Assembly (NCBI GenBank): GCA_002478885.1
Contig: DLKC01000048.1
Location: 62,001-126,000 of the forward strand
Direction: 5' to 3'
Source of the DNA: Chitinophagaceae bacterium UBA7600
GTDB taxonomy: Bacteria; Bacteroidota; Bacteroidia; Chitinophagales; Chitinophagaceae
DNA: 64,000 nucleotides
The notes under the pieces were generated by a model. That model ran no database searches. It had not been told where the DNA came from and saw only the letters and a program-made list of their open reading frames with translations. Positions within the stretch are counted from its first letter, which is position 1. Every line of letters starts with the position of its first letter. The position numbers and the translations under genes were made by a program. Shown here in pieces: positions 33,867 through 41,931 of the stretch.

Positions 33867-36104
33867 ATGGATCAACTATACTATTTCTTTGCCAATCTTT
33901 TTGATAGTTCGAGCTGGACTCCGCGCTGGTTGTCGGGCCGTTGGGACAATCTAACAGGCTGGCTTTATATTATCAGCGACCTTGCAGTTGCTGCAGCCTA
34001 TATAAGCATCCCAATATTTATACTTAAGTACATACGCCGGAAGAAGAGTGCGCAATTTATCAGGCTGTATTACTTGTTTGCAGCCTTCCTGCTTTGCTGC
34101 AGTTTTACTTATCTTCTTAGTGCCTACGCTTTCTGGAATCCTTTATACAGGCTAAGTGCGCTGCTGCGGTTTATTACCGGCTTTCTAAGCTGGATTGCGG
34201 TTTATTATATTGTAAAATACCTGCCTCTGGCGTTTTCACTTCCCTCCCTGGATGAACTTAAATACGAAATTGACCAACGGAAAAAGGCTGAAGAAGAAGT
34301 GCTCGAATTAAACCTGTTGCTGGATAAAAAAGTTGCAGCCAGAACGCTCGAACTGTCGCAATACAGGTATGCACTTGATGAATCTTCCATGGTTGCTATT
34401 ACAGATGAAGACGGAAAGTTTATTTATGTGAATGAAAACTTTTGCAGATCTTCAAAATACGCGACAGCAGAAATTATTGGCAGGAATTACGGCAAATTAA
34501 ATGCAGGATTTCACACGGCTGATTTTGAGAAAGAGCTTTGGAATACTTTGCATGCCGGAAGAATCTGGAAGGGCGAAATAAAAAGCAGGGCAAAAGACGG
34601 TAGTTATTTCTGGATGGATGCAACCGTTGTGCCGCTCGTAAACGACGGGCCGGCAGAATATATGGCCATCAGCCGTGACATCACCGAACGAAAAGAGATA
34701 GAAGCGCAAAAGGGACTTTATGAAATGATCATCAGTTCTTCTGAAGATGGCATTATAAGCAAAAGTTTACAGGGCGTTATCGTTAGCTGGAATAAGGGTG
34801 CGGAGAACATTTTTGGTTACTCATCAAAAGAGGCAATCGGTAAAAATATAACGATGATCATTCCCGATGATCTTTTATTCGAAGAAGAAATGATCATTCA
34901 AAAAATCCTCAAAGGGCAGCATATTAAACACTATGACACAATAAGGAAGAGCAAAGGAGGGTCAAATGTGTTTGTTTCCCTGACAGTTTCACCCATAGTC
35001 GACAACGACGGCGTAATTATCGGCGTATCTAAAATCGTTAGAAATATCACAGAGAAAAAGATAGCAGAAAGACGTATACTTGCCAGCGAAATCAAGTACA
35101 GGGCACTCTTTGAACATAACCCCATGCCAATGTGGTTATTGGACAATGAAACACTTAAGTTCCTTGATGTAAATGAGGCCGCCATAAAACACTATGGATA
35201 TAGCAGGCAGGATTTTCTTTCCATGACGGCGATGGATATAAGGCCACCTGAGGACAGGTCGAAATTTACGGAGTTCTGGCACAACAATAACAAATACCCA
35301 TACTCCGCAGGCATATGGAGGCACCTGAAAAAAGACGGAACGATTATTAATGCAGAGGTCTTTGTTGATGAAACCATTGCAGAGAATAAGGTGTCAAGAC
35401 TAATCCTGATCTATGACGTAACTGAAAAAGTGAAAGCCGAAAAAGAAATGATAGCCCTGACAGGGCAATTGAGAGACCTTGCCTCTCATCTGCAGCATAT
35501 ACGCGAGGAAGAAAGGGCCTTTATGGCAAGAGAAATTCATGATGAGCTCGGCCAACAGTTAACAGCATTGAAAATGGATGTTTCTTGGCTGATGAAAAAA
35601 ACGCTGGAAAAGGACCTGATAACTTATCAGAAACTCCAGGCCATCTCCGATATGCTGGGAAACACTATTAACACAGTGAGAAAGATATCTTCGGAACTGA
35701 GGCCCAGTATTCTTGATGACCTGGGTTTGAAAGAAGCCATGGAGTGGCATGGTAATCTTTTTCAAACCAAGACAGGCATCAAAATAAATTTTAACTTAAG
35801 CCCGGTAAGCTTGCCGAAAAATGACGCGGCCATTGCCTTATTCAGGATATTCCAGGAATCGCTTACAAATGTTGCGCGTCATGCAAATGCCACTTTAGTA
35901 GATGTGTCGCTGAGTGAAACAAACGGAGTTATCCGGCTGGCAGTATCAGATAACGGAAAAGGATTTGACCTTGGTAACCGTAGTCACAAGCAAACGCTCG
36001 GATTACTTGGAATGAAGGAACGAGCGATCATGCTCAGCGGAACATTCGATATCGATAGCGCGTCGGGAAAAGGTACAAAAGTAAAAATTGAAATACCTGT
36101 ATAA
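33867..36104 (+). CDS. Histidine kinase with ethylene-receptor-like membrane domain and three PAS domains
   Basis: A 745-residue kinase from the ATG at 33867 (10 codons inside the longest frame). Residues 30-125 hold three membrane helices laid out like the ethylene-receptor sensor domain (SDLAVAAAYISIPIFILKYI, CCSFTYLLSAYAFW, then a helix ending LPLAFSLPS). The Cys of the copper site is kept (Cys77 or Cys78) but the usual His of CxxTH is Tyr82. A coiled coil and three PAS domains follow (about 165-275, 290-400, 410-520). His558 in AREIHDELGQQLTALK marks the HisKA_3 segment, then the ATPase domain with DNGKGFD. The cognate LuxR regulator starts 29 bp downstream. Confidence 0.88.
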   Translation: MDQLYYFFANLFDSSSWTPRWLSGRWDNLTGWLYIISDLAVAAAYISIPIFILKYIRRKKSAQFIRLYYLFAAFLLCCSFTYLLSAYAFWNPLYRLSALLRFITGFLSWIAVYYIVKYLPLAFSLPSLDELKYEIDQRKKAEEEVLELNLLLDKKVAARTLELSQYRYALDESSMVAITDEDGKFIYVNENFCRSSKYATAEIIGRNYGKLNAGFHTADFEKELWNTLHAGRIWKGEIKSRAKDGSYFWMDATVVPLVNDGPAEYMAISRDITERKEIEAQKGLYEMIISSSEDGIISKSLQGVIVSWNKGAENIFGYSSKEAIGKNITMIIPDDLLFEEEMIIQKILKGQHIKHYDTIRKSKGGSNVFVSLTVSPIVDNDGVIIGVSKIVRNITEKKIAERRILASEIKYRALFEHNPMPMWLLDNETLKFLDVNEAAIKHYGYSRQDFLSMTAMDIRPPEDRSKFTEFWHNNNKYPYSAGIWRHLKKDGTIINAEVFVDETIAENKVSRLILIYDVTEKVKAEKEMIALTGQLRDLASHLQHIREEERAFMAREIHDELGQQLTALKMDVSWLMKKTLEKDLITYQKLQAISDMLGNTINTVRKISSELRPSILDDLGLKEAMEWHGNLFQTKTGIKINFNLSPVSLPKNDAAIALFRIFQESLTNVARHANATLVDVSLSETNGVIRLAVSDNGKGFDLGNRSHKQTLGLLGMKERAIMLSGTFDIDSASGKGTKVKIEIPV

Positions 36105-36133
36105 TACCCCTACAATAACAAATAAACCAAGCC

Positions 36134-36763
36134 ATGTTACGAATTTTAATTGCTGATGACCACATCGTAGTAAGAAGAGGACTAAAACAAATTCTGTTCG
36201 ATGAATTTCCGACAGCTCAAATAGAAGAAGCAGGAGACGCAGAAGAACTTCTGAAAAAGCTGTTTAAAGCCGAATTTGATTTGGTTATATCCGATCTTTC
36301 CATGCCGGGCAGAAGCGGCCTCGACTCATTGCAACAGATCAAACAGAGTTATCCCAAATTACCTGTGCTTATTTTGAGCGTTCATTCAGAAGAACATTAT
36401 GCTTTAAGAGTGTTGAAATCCGGAGGTTCGGGTTATCTCAATAAAGATTCGGCCCCCGAAGAATTGGTCAAGGCTGTCAGGCAGGTGTTAATGGGTAAAA
36501 AATATATAACCGCGTCTGTTGCAGAAAAACTAGCGGCAAGTTTTGATAAAAGCTCAGATAAGTTGCCCCACGAGGTTCTTTCCGACCGCGAGTTCGAAGT
36601 ATTTAAATTAATTGCTTCCGGCAAATCTATTACCGATATCGCCGGCACACTTTCCTTAAGCATTACAACAATAAGTACTTACCGGGCAAGAATTATGGAA
36701 AAAATGAACCTCCATACCAATGCAGATCTTACCCTTTACGCGGTAGAAAATAAAATAATATGA
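36134..36763 (+). CDS. NarL/LuxR-family response regulator
   Basis: A 209-residue regulator, 29 bp after the PAS kinase and certainly in its operon. Receiver: acidic DD at 8-9, phosphoacceptor Asp54 in LVISDLSMPGRSG, Lys in GYLNKDSAP. LuxR helix-turn-helix: LSDREFEVFKLIASGKSITD, then SLSITTISTYRARIMEKM. It probably controls genes in response to the kinase. The GTAG-N8-CTAC palindromes just downstream are candidate binding sites, though this is inference from position. Confidence 0.93.
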   Translation: MLRILIADDHIVVRRGLKQILFDEFPTAQIEEAGDAEELLKKLFKAEFDLVISDLSMPGRSGLDSLQQIKQSYPKLPVLILSVHSEEHYALRVLKSGGSGYLNKDSAPEELVKAVRQVLMGKKYITASVAEKLAASFDKSSDKLPHEVLSDREFEVFKLIASGKSITDIAGTLSLSITTISTYRARIMEKMNLHTNADLTLYAVENKII

Positions 36764-36779
36764 GCTCATTTACATGGCT

Positions 36780-36795
36780 GTAGTATATCTGCTAC
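36780..36795. promoter_or_regulatory. GTAG-N8-CTAC palindrome, site 1
   Basis: GTAG TATATCTG CTAC lies between the LuxR regulator and the lone receiver gene; with flanking bases it reads CTGTAG and CTACAG. A second palindrome, CTACCGGTAG, follows at 36815-36824. The same GTAG-N8-CTAC arrangement recurs upstream of both small-RNA candidates. Confidence 0.5.
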
Positions 36796-36873
36796 AGAAG
36801 ATTAAAAGTGCTTTCTACCGGTAGCGGCAAAACATCTTCTTAGCTTCGTTTTCCAGTATACAACATGTATTTA

Positions 36874-37245
36874 ATGAGTGTGAAAAAGAAGGACATTTTA
36901 ATTGTCGACGATTCAGAACTGATAGCTGAAAGACTATCCCTTCTCTTGCAGGAACAGGAATCTGTAGGTTTTGTAAGCAAAGCATACAACCACGAATCTG
37001 CATTTAGACAGCTGGAACAAAGAAATCCACAAGTAGTCATTTTGGATATAAACCTTGGATCTGTTAATGGCATTCAGCTGCTTTCTATGATCAAAGAAAA
37101 ATATCCAGATAAAATCGTCATGATGTTTACCAACCACGCCAATCCATACTACCGCACACTCTGCAAAAAAGCTGGCGCTGATTACTTTCTCGATAAATCG
37201 AAAGATTTTGAACTGATACCAGACATCATAGATTCTTTAGATTAG
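36874..37245 (+). CDS. Single-domain response regulator (receiver only)
   Basis: A 123-residue protein from MSVKKKDILIVDD (ATG at 36874; ATG at 36865 is an alternative). It consists of one CheY-like receiver: acidic pair Asp12-Asp13, phosphoacceptor Asp58 in VVILDINLGSVNG, Thr in MMFTNHA and Lys in YFLDKSKDF. No output domain is present, so it acts by protein contact or as a phosphate sink. It follows the kinase and LuxR regulator by 110 bp with a possible separate promoter and operator, so cross-talk with that kinase is plausible but unproven. Confidence 0.88.
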   Translation: MSVKKKDILIVDDSELIAERLSLLLQEQESVGFVSKAYNHESAFRQLEQRNPQVVILDINLGSVNGIQLLSMIKEKYPDKIVMMFTNHANPYYRTLCKKAGADYFLDKSKDFELIPDIIDSLD

Positions 37246-37346
37246 TCAGCCACGGTTTTTGCCTGCCTGCAGCTCTCAAAGAAATTTTATTGATAAGCTT
37301 TACCGTTTGACAGGTAAAGCATTTTTTTGGCTCTGAAATGGCATTT

Positions 37347-37362
37347 GTAGTAAACATTCTAC
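37347..37362. promoter_or_regulatory. GTAG-N8-CTAC palindrome, site 2
   Basis: GTAG TAAACATT CTAC lies 67 bp upstream of the -7 box of the first small-RNA candidate. The matching site of the second copy is at the same relative position. Confidence 0.5.
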
Positions 37363-37400
37363 TCTAATACCGGCTTATTTCAGGGGTAAAATGAAAGATA

Positions 37401-37437
37401 GTTCTATTTTTCAGGGCACAATTCCATCGTTACTTTG
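37401..37437 (+). promoter_or_regulatory. Promoter of small-RNA candidate 1
   Basis: GTTCTATTTT at 37401 and TTACTTTG at 37430-37437 are spaced exactly as in the second copy (29 bp start to start). TTACTTTG is one base off the Bacteroidota TANNTTTG -7 box. Confidence 0.6.
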
Positions 37438-37444
37438 TGTAACA

Positions 37445-37572
37445 AAAGAGAAAAGGCTGAATTATCAAACCCCCTTTTAAACCCAATATCCTTAAAATAA
37501 TTAATATCCAATTTCCGAAACTTTTCTCTCTTAAATGCAAAGCGGAATTCTCACGAATTCCTTTTTGTTTTT
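37445..37572 (+). ncRNA. Putative small RNA, copy 1
   Basis: A transcript of about 125-130 bases is predicted from the promoter to a strong terminator. There is no open reading frame. A 5' segment AAAAGAGAAAAGG can pair with CTTTTCTCTCTT near 37521-37532, closing a long stem. Between them lie CCCAATATCC and ATATCCAATTT, both shared with copy 2. I do not recognise an established RNA family; 6S RNA was considered but the length is short and the bulge structure was not evident. Transcription start and ends are inferred. Confidence 0.55.
37544..37572 (+). terminator. Terminator of small-RNA candidate 1
   Basis: GGAATTC (37544-37550), loop TCAC, GAATTCC (37555-37561), then TTTTTGTTTTT. No protein-coding gene ends nearby; the closest upstream stop is 300 bp away. 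Confidence 0.88.
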
Positions 37573-37607
37573 ATAGCCTCACCGGTTCCAAAACACCAGT
37601 GTTTAAT

Positions 37608-37623
37608 GTAGTAAATCTTCTAC
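37608..37623. promoter_or_regulatory. GTAG-N8-CTAC palindrome, site 3
   Basis: GTAG TAAATCTT CTAC followed by CGGTAC, 66-67 bp upstream of the -7 box of the second small-RNA candidate. Confidence 0.5.
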
Positions 37624-37660
37624 CGGTACCCTTGCTATTTAAGGGTTAAATTAAGTAAAT

Positions 37661-37697
37661 GTTCTATTTTTTGTCCTGCATTAACGCAGTTACTTTG
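37661..37697 (+). promoter_or_regulatory. Promoter of small-RNA candidate 2
   Basis: GTTCTATTTT at 37661 and TTACTTTG at 37690-37697, with the same spacing as copy 1 although the bases between have diverged. Confidence 0.6.
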
Positions 37698-37704
37698 TAT
37701 CAGC

Positions 37705-37848
37705 AAAAGAGATAAGAGGTAAAACATTCAATATCCTTTTTTCAAACCCAATATCCCAATAAGAAACTATCCAATATCCAATTTTCGAAAAACCTTTTCT
37801 CTCATGGCATTAAGTGGAATTCCCCCAGGAGTTCCACTTTCATTTTAA
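37705..37848 (+). ncRNA. Putative small RNA, copy 2
   Basis: A diverged tandem duplicate of copy 1, offset by about 260 bp and with a predicted transcript of about 140 bases. It shares the AAAAGAGATAAGAGG start, the AAACCCAATATCCC and ATCCAATATCCAATTTTCG blocks, and CCTTTTCTCTC before the terminator. The linkers and terminator stem differ in sequence while keeping the shape, which suggests selection on RNA structure. No reading frame is conserved between the copies. Confidence 0.55.
37812..37839 (+). terminator. Terminator of small-RNA candidate 2
   Basis: AAGTGGAA pairs with TTCCACTT, extended by an inner TCC/GGA and a wobble pair, loop CCCA, followed by TCATTTT. The stem sequence differs from copy 1. 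Confidence 0.8.
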
Positions 37849-37880
37849 CAGCAGTTCAAAATCAAAAAGTTGTCTCGCGC

Positions 37881-38348
37881 TCAAAGCATCGCACCCAATA
37901 GTCTTTTCAATTCCTCATGAGATGGATTAATCGCTACAATCTTACCATTCTTATCCAATAGAAAGGAGTTAGGTATATAATTCACATCCCATTTTACCGC
38001 CACATCACCGCTTGTATCGTTTACGAGTACCCAGTTAAGTTTCTCACTGCTAGCCGCAGCTTTCCAGTCAGCAGGGTCCATATCGACAGAAACACTATAA
38101 ACTTCGAAACCCTTTCTCTTGTAAGCATCATAAACCGATTTCAATTGAGGAAAGCTTTTACGGCAAGGCTTACACCAGCTTGCCCAGAAATCGACCAGCA
38201 CCACCTTACCTCTAAATGAAGTAAGATTAACCTGCTTTCCATTCATTCCCTTCAGCGATATTTCAGCCGCCGTGTCCCCCACTTTTGGCTGGGCAAAACT
38301 CATTGTAGTTACCAACAACATCACCGCAGCAAAGATCAATTTTCGCAT
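37881..38348 (-). CDS. TlpA-family thiol oxidoreductase, exported
   Basis: A 155-residue single thioredoxin-fold protein with signal peptide MRKLIFAAVMLLVTTMSFA. The redox motif is Cys59-Lys-Pro-Cys62 in DFWASWCKPCRKSF, and the cis-Pro is in NYIPNSFLLDKNG. AAEISLKGMNGKQVNLTSFRGK is the AhpC/TSA-TlpA entry. It should reduce disulfides in the periplasm, perhaps in cytochrome maturation or envelope quality control. It is monocistronic and converges on the small-RNA region. Confidence 0.9.
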   Translation of the reverse strand: MRKLIFAAVMLLVTTMSFAQPKVGDTAAEISLKGMNGKQVNLTSFRGKVVLVDFWASWCKPCRKSFPQLKSVYDAYKRKGFEVYSVSVDMDPADWKAAASSEKLNWVLVNDTSGDVAVKWDVNYIPNSFLLDKNGKIVAINPSHEELKRLLGAML

Positions 38349-38458
38349 TTCATCAATTTTGCTGCAAAATAAAAAACGATAGAATGGAATTTACTGGTCA
38401 TCCCAATATTTTTAAAATAGATAACAAATCACAGCAGCTCGAACCAACTGAAAATTTT

Positions 38459-38509
38459 GTACCTGGCTGCATCGCAATGCCCGGCCCCGGTTGTGTCACT
38501 CACTTGTAC
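38459..38509 (-). repeat. REP-like half-unit, B type, reverse orientation
   Basis: The tail GTACCTGGC begins at 38459 and GTTGTGTCACTCACTTGTAC lies at 38490-38509. It is in the 265-bp gap between the TlpA gene start and the porin stop. Nothing else was recognised there. Confidence 0.85.
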
Positions 38510-38613
38510 GCCAGGTCCATCGGTCAGCAAAGACGAGGAAATAATAAAACAATATCTACATGAATGTTATAATGACCACAGGCGCTGTAAAGCTGAGCCG
38601 TTCTATATACTAA

Positions 38614-40650
38614 CTAGTTTACAAAACTCCACCAGAATCCAAAACGGAACCAAAAGGGGCGTTGAGGGTAATGGGGTGCAGCAAAGTTGTAATAGGTGAA
38701 CCGGTATTGATCCTCAGGATTGAAGGCATTCAGGTTTTCGACTCTCACGAAACCTTTAAAGCTTTTTATGCGGATGTTGAGAAAGGCGTTAATGTCAGGA
38801 CGGTTATTCCTTGTACTAAAAGTATCCTGGTAAAAGAACTGACCATTGAAAGGTGAATAGTTATCCGGCTTATACGGAGTGTTGTAACGTACTTCAAAGC
38901 CCGTTGACAAAAAAAGGTTTTTGAAAAAATTGCCTTCAAAGGCAAACCGGTTTCGCGTCAGGAGCAATGGCACGTTTACCGGAGGGTTGCCGGCGGTTTG
39001 CTGGGCATGCACTTCAATATACCAGTTCCAGTGTTTTGCGAGTTTAAGTTTCTTTTCGGCACCTACATGCAACACATTAAAAAGTGCTGCCTGCTGTTTT
39101 GCCTTAAAAAAGTCGTCCATGTAAATGTAGTTACCTACTATATAATAATCGCCGCGCAAAGAAAGGTCCAGCTTTGAAAAATTAAACGAGGCATAAGCCC
39201 TCGAAATATTTTGCTTGTTAAAACTGCCGGTGGTAATAACCGGGAATGCGCTAACACTGTTGTTAAAGACTGCGGCCGCCGATTTGTTCACGTTTTGAAA
39301 ACCCGCCTGTAAATACCCGGTGTTATTGTTGAGCACTCTTTCCAGCATAATGGCAGCCTCATAGTCCCCCGCATAGGACCCGGTTCCATATAAGCGCCCT
39401 GCAAGTTCAACATCCCATTTCTTATTACGGGTACGGTTGCGGTATTCAGCGGCAAAATAAATGTTGTTGTATTTTTTTATATAAGGGTAATAGCCGCCCG
39501 AGATTAATTCGTAACCTGTACCCAACTTAAGAAATTGGTTAGGGTTATTCTTTTCAGGATAAGATATAATGCTGAAATCATTGGTGAGTTTGTACCACAG
39601 GTCACGGTAAGCATACGCTCTGCCATTCATAACAACATGATAAAAGCTCTTGTATAAAGAATCGACGGGGTAGTCATCTTTAAAAGTATAGTCGTCCTTT
39701 TTATAATCAAGTGTGTATTGAAAACGGATACGGGGATAGAACAGCCGGTAAGTTATGGTATCAACAACCAAAGAATCGCTTTGCCCGAGATCATAGGTCT
39801 GGCGTAATAAAAACTCGTTGCTTTTATAGATGGTGCCGGTGTTTATAGACGTACTGAAGAAATTTCGCGAAAACGAAGAGGCATTGCCCAGGCGAACGGG
39901 CACAACGAAAGGATCGTTGAAGTTAAGGCCGGTTGTGCTTTTATCGTCCTGGATGCCGCCATTGTCAGACGACTTCATGCTGTTGCTTAAACTTAGCAGG
40001 GTTATTGAATAGCGCTTGTTCTTACTGGTATAACCAAGGCTTACACGAATATTGTTATCGCTTGTATTAGAGTTCTTGAATGCACCCGGTGCATTGATGA
40101 GCCGGTATTCAAACCCGAGGTTTACGTTGTTTTTACGGTTTTGTGTATGCACAACATCTATATACTGTTCAGACTTGCTACCCAGCAAATACGCCAGTTC
40201 GGTATAAGGTCTTGTGGTCGAATACATTTTTGTATTCTCGGGCGTAAACTTGTAAACATCATAACCGTGGAAGCCGGGATCAAAACCCGCCTTCATATAA
40301 GGAGAAAAGATCATCGGCCTCGCTGCATTGCCGAAATTACCCATATCGGTATAATTATACGAGACGGGATATCTTGAATAAAAATCGCTGATGGAAGAAT
40401 CGATCTTGTAGGTCCTGGCTGAATCAAAAAAATGATAGCTGATGGTTATAGAATCTGCCAGAGGATCGCGGTGCTGCAGTTTGTCGCCGGTAGTATCTTT
40501 TTTCCCCGGCCTGCTCCTTGGATCGAAACGCGATAAGTTGCTTGTTGCACCACTTGGCGAGAAACCCCCATCATCCTGCGCCCATGCGCGCAAACCGCAT
40601 AAGACCGAGAGCAAAAAACAAATTGTGTATACCGATCGCCTGTAGTTCAT
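38614..40650 (-). CDS. Putative outer-membrane porin (Porin_10-like)
   Basis: A 678-residue protein with signal peptide (YTICFLLSVLCGLRAWAQ). A 40-residue Ser/Pro/Arg-rich linker precedes a long series of amphipathic strands rich in Tyr, Phe and Asn. PVSYNYTDMGNFGNAARPMI and MKAGFDPGFHGYDVYKF are typical of the Bacteroidota putative-porin family (Porin_10 type). The C-terminus ends FWFRFGFWWSFVN, an aromatic terminal strand suited to BAM-mediated insertion. The substrate is unknown. The purine nucleoside phosphorylase gene is 75 bp upstream on the same strand, so they may share a transcript. Confidence 0.82.
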   Translation of the reverse strand: MNYRRSVYTICFLLSVLCGLRAWAQDDGGFSPSGATSNLSRFDPRSRPGKKDTTGDKLQHRDPLADSITISYHFFDSARTYKIDSSISDFYSRYPVSYNYTDMGNFGNAARPMIFSPYMKAGFDPGFHGYDVYKFTPENTKMYSTTRPYTELAYLLGSKSEQYIDVVHTQNRKNNVNLGFEYRLINAPGAFKNSNTSDNNIRVSLGYTSKNKRYSITLLSLSNSMKSSDNGGIQDDKSTTGLNFNDPFVVPVRLGNASSFSRNFFSTSINTGTIYKSNEFLLRQTYDLGQSDSLVVDTITYRLFYPRIRFQYTLDYKKDDYTFKDDYPVDSLYKSFYHVVMNGRAYAYRDLWYKLTNDFSIISYPEKNNPNQFLKLGTGYELISGGYYPYIKKYNNIYFAAEYRNRTRNKKWDVELAGRLYGTGSYAGDYEAAIMLERVLNNNTGYLQAGFQNVNKSAAAVFNNSVSAFPVITTGSFNKQNISRAYASFNFSKLDLSLRGDYYIVGNYIYMDDFFKAKQQAALFNVLHVGAEKKLKLAKHWNWYIEVHAQQTAGNPPVNVPLLLTRNRFAFEGNFFKNLFLSTGFEVRYNTPYKPDNYSPFNGQFFYQDTFSTRNNRPDINAFLNIRIKSFKGFVRVENLNAFNPEDQYRFTYYNFAAPHYPQRPFWFRFGFWWSFVN

Positions 40651-40725
40651 TAATAAGGATAAAGCCGCAAAATAACAGTAAACCTGTGAATGAAAAGATA
40701 ATTCAATTTATATAACAGCGGCTTC

Positions 40726-41550
40726 TTAAAGAGCAGCAACCATTTCCCTGAACAGGGCAGTCAGTTTTGGTTCAGCATCTTTAGCGGCCGCGAGCACTTC
40801 TTCATGCGTGATAATGCTGTCATCTTCTCTTATGCCAAGATCGGTTATTACACTTACAGCAAACACTTTCATGCCTGCATGCACGGCTATTATCACTTCC
40901 TGCACGGTACTCATGCCAACCGCATCGCCGCCTATATTTTTTATAAGCCTGTATTCAGCATGCGTTTCAAATGTTGGGCCGGTTACACCCGTATATACAC
41001 CTTCCCTGAGGTCGAAGCCAAGCTCCCTGCCGATCTGTTTTGCTTTTGCCATAAAAGGTTTGTAATACGGTTCACTCATGTCCGGAAACCGCACACCCAA
41101 TTCCGGCTCATTCGCACCTATTAAAGGATTAACCGTAAAGAAACTGATATGATCTTTTATGATCATCAGGTCGCCCACTTTAAAGCCTTCACCTACCCCG
41201 CCTGCCGCGTTTGACAAAAACAGGTTATTGATGCCAAGCATCTTCATTACCCGTACCGGGTAGCTTACCTGCTGCGGTGTATAACCCTCGTAAAAATGAA
41301 AGCGGCCCGCCATTACCAACACTCTTTTACCACCCAGTCTGCCAAAAATCATTTTACCCTGGTGGCCTTCGACCGTGCTTACTGGAAAATGAGGGATAGT
41401 TTCGTAGGCGATTTCCTGCTCTATTTCCATTTCGCTGCTGAGATTGCCAAGCCCACTGCCAAGTATAATGCCCGTTGTTATGGTATGCGGGTAAATACTA
41501 CGGATATGTTCGGCAGTTTCGGTCAGTTGTTGCATTAATTGTGAAGCCAT
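40726..41550 (-). CDS. punA: Purine-nucleoside phosphorylase
   Basis: A 274-residue enzyme of the trimeric PNP family, normal length 270-290. It cleaves guanosine and inosine (and deoxy forms) with phosphate for purine salvage. Visible signatures are GIILGSGLGNL (phosphate loop), PHFPVSTVEGHQG, MAGRFHFYEGY, LSNAAGGVGEGFKVGDLMII, GPTFETHAEYR and GDAVGMSTVQEVI with VITDLG downstream. It acts in the cytoplasm. Upstream is a 381-bp divergent region with one dispersed-repeat half-unit. Confidence 0.94.
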   Translation of the reverse strand: MASQLMQQLTETAEHIRSIYPHTITTGIILGSGLGNLSSEMEIEQEIAYETIPHFPVSTVEGHQGKMIFGRLGGKRVLVMAGRFHFYEGYTPQQVSYPVRVMKMLGINNLFLSNAAGGVGEGFKVGDLMIIKDHISFFTVNPLIGANEPELGVRFPDMSEPYYKPFMAKAKQIGRELGFDLREGVYTGVTGPTFETHAEYRLIKNIGGDAVGMSTVQEVIIAVHAGMKVFAVSVITDLGIREDDSIITHEEVLAAAKDAEPKLTALFREMVAAL

Positions 41551-41754
41551 GGCTCTTGCTTATTGATTGATGGATTAAAACCGGGCAAATATAGTTGATG
41601 CACGGTTGAATTCTGCCTTAAACGACGTGTATCTGACTGTGTGACTACGGTTGCTGGTGATGCATTGCCTATGCACAAAGCCATGATATGTGATAGAAGA
41701 AAGCCGGCAAGTGAAAAATGTCCGGACTTTTACTTTACCGATGGCGGTACAGGA

Positions 41755-41805
41755 GTACAAGTGAGTGACACAACAACAGCCGGGGGATGTTATACCGTCG
41801 GCTCC
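41755..41805 (+). repeat. REP-like half-unit, B type, forward orientation
   Basis: GTACAAGTGAGTGACACAAC at 41755-41774 is followed by AACAGCCGGGGGATG and the tail GTCGGCTCC. It lies between the divergent PNP and T9SS genes. The remaining part of 41551-41931 shows no gene. Confidence 0.83.
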
Positions 41806-41931
41806 ATCAAAAAACTGTTTCACCCGTTACACAATCATCGCTACTGTTTTTTTGATAAAAAACGGTGGCACTGAAAATATAGTCAGCTTCTTATGTGTTT
41901 AATAGCTGCGAAACTTTATTTTTATTGCCGC

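Noticed and set aside
37445..37572. 6S RNA identity for the first small-RNA candidate
   Set aside because: Length is shorter than typical 6S RNA and a large central bulge flanked by two long stems was not evident; left as unknown family.
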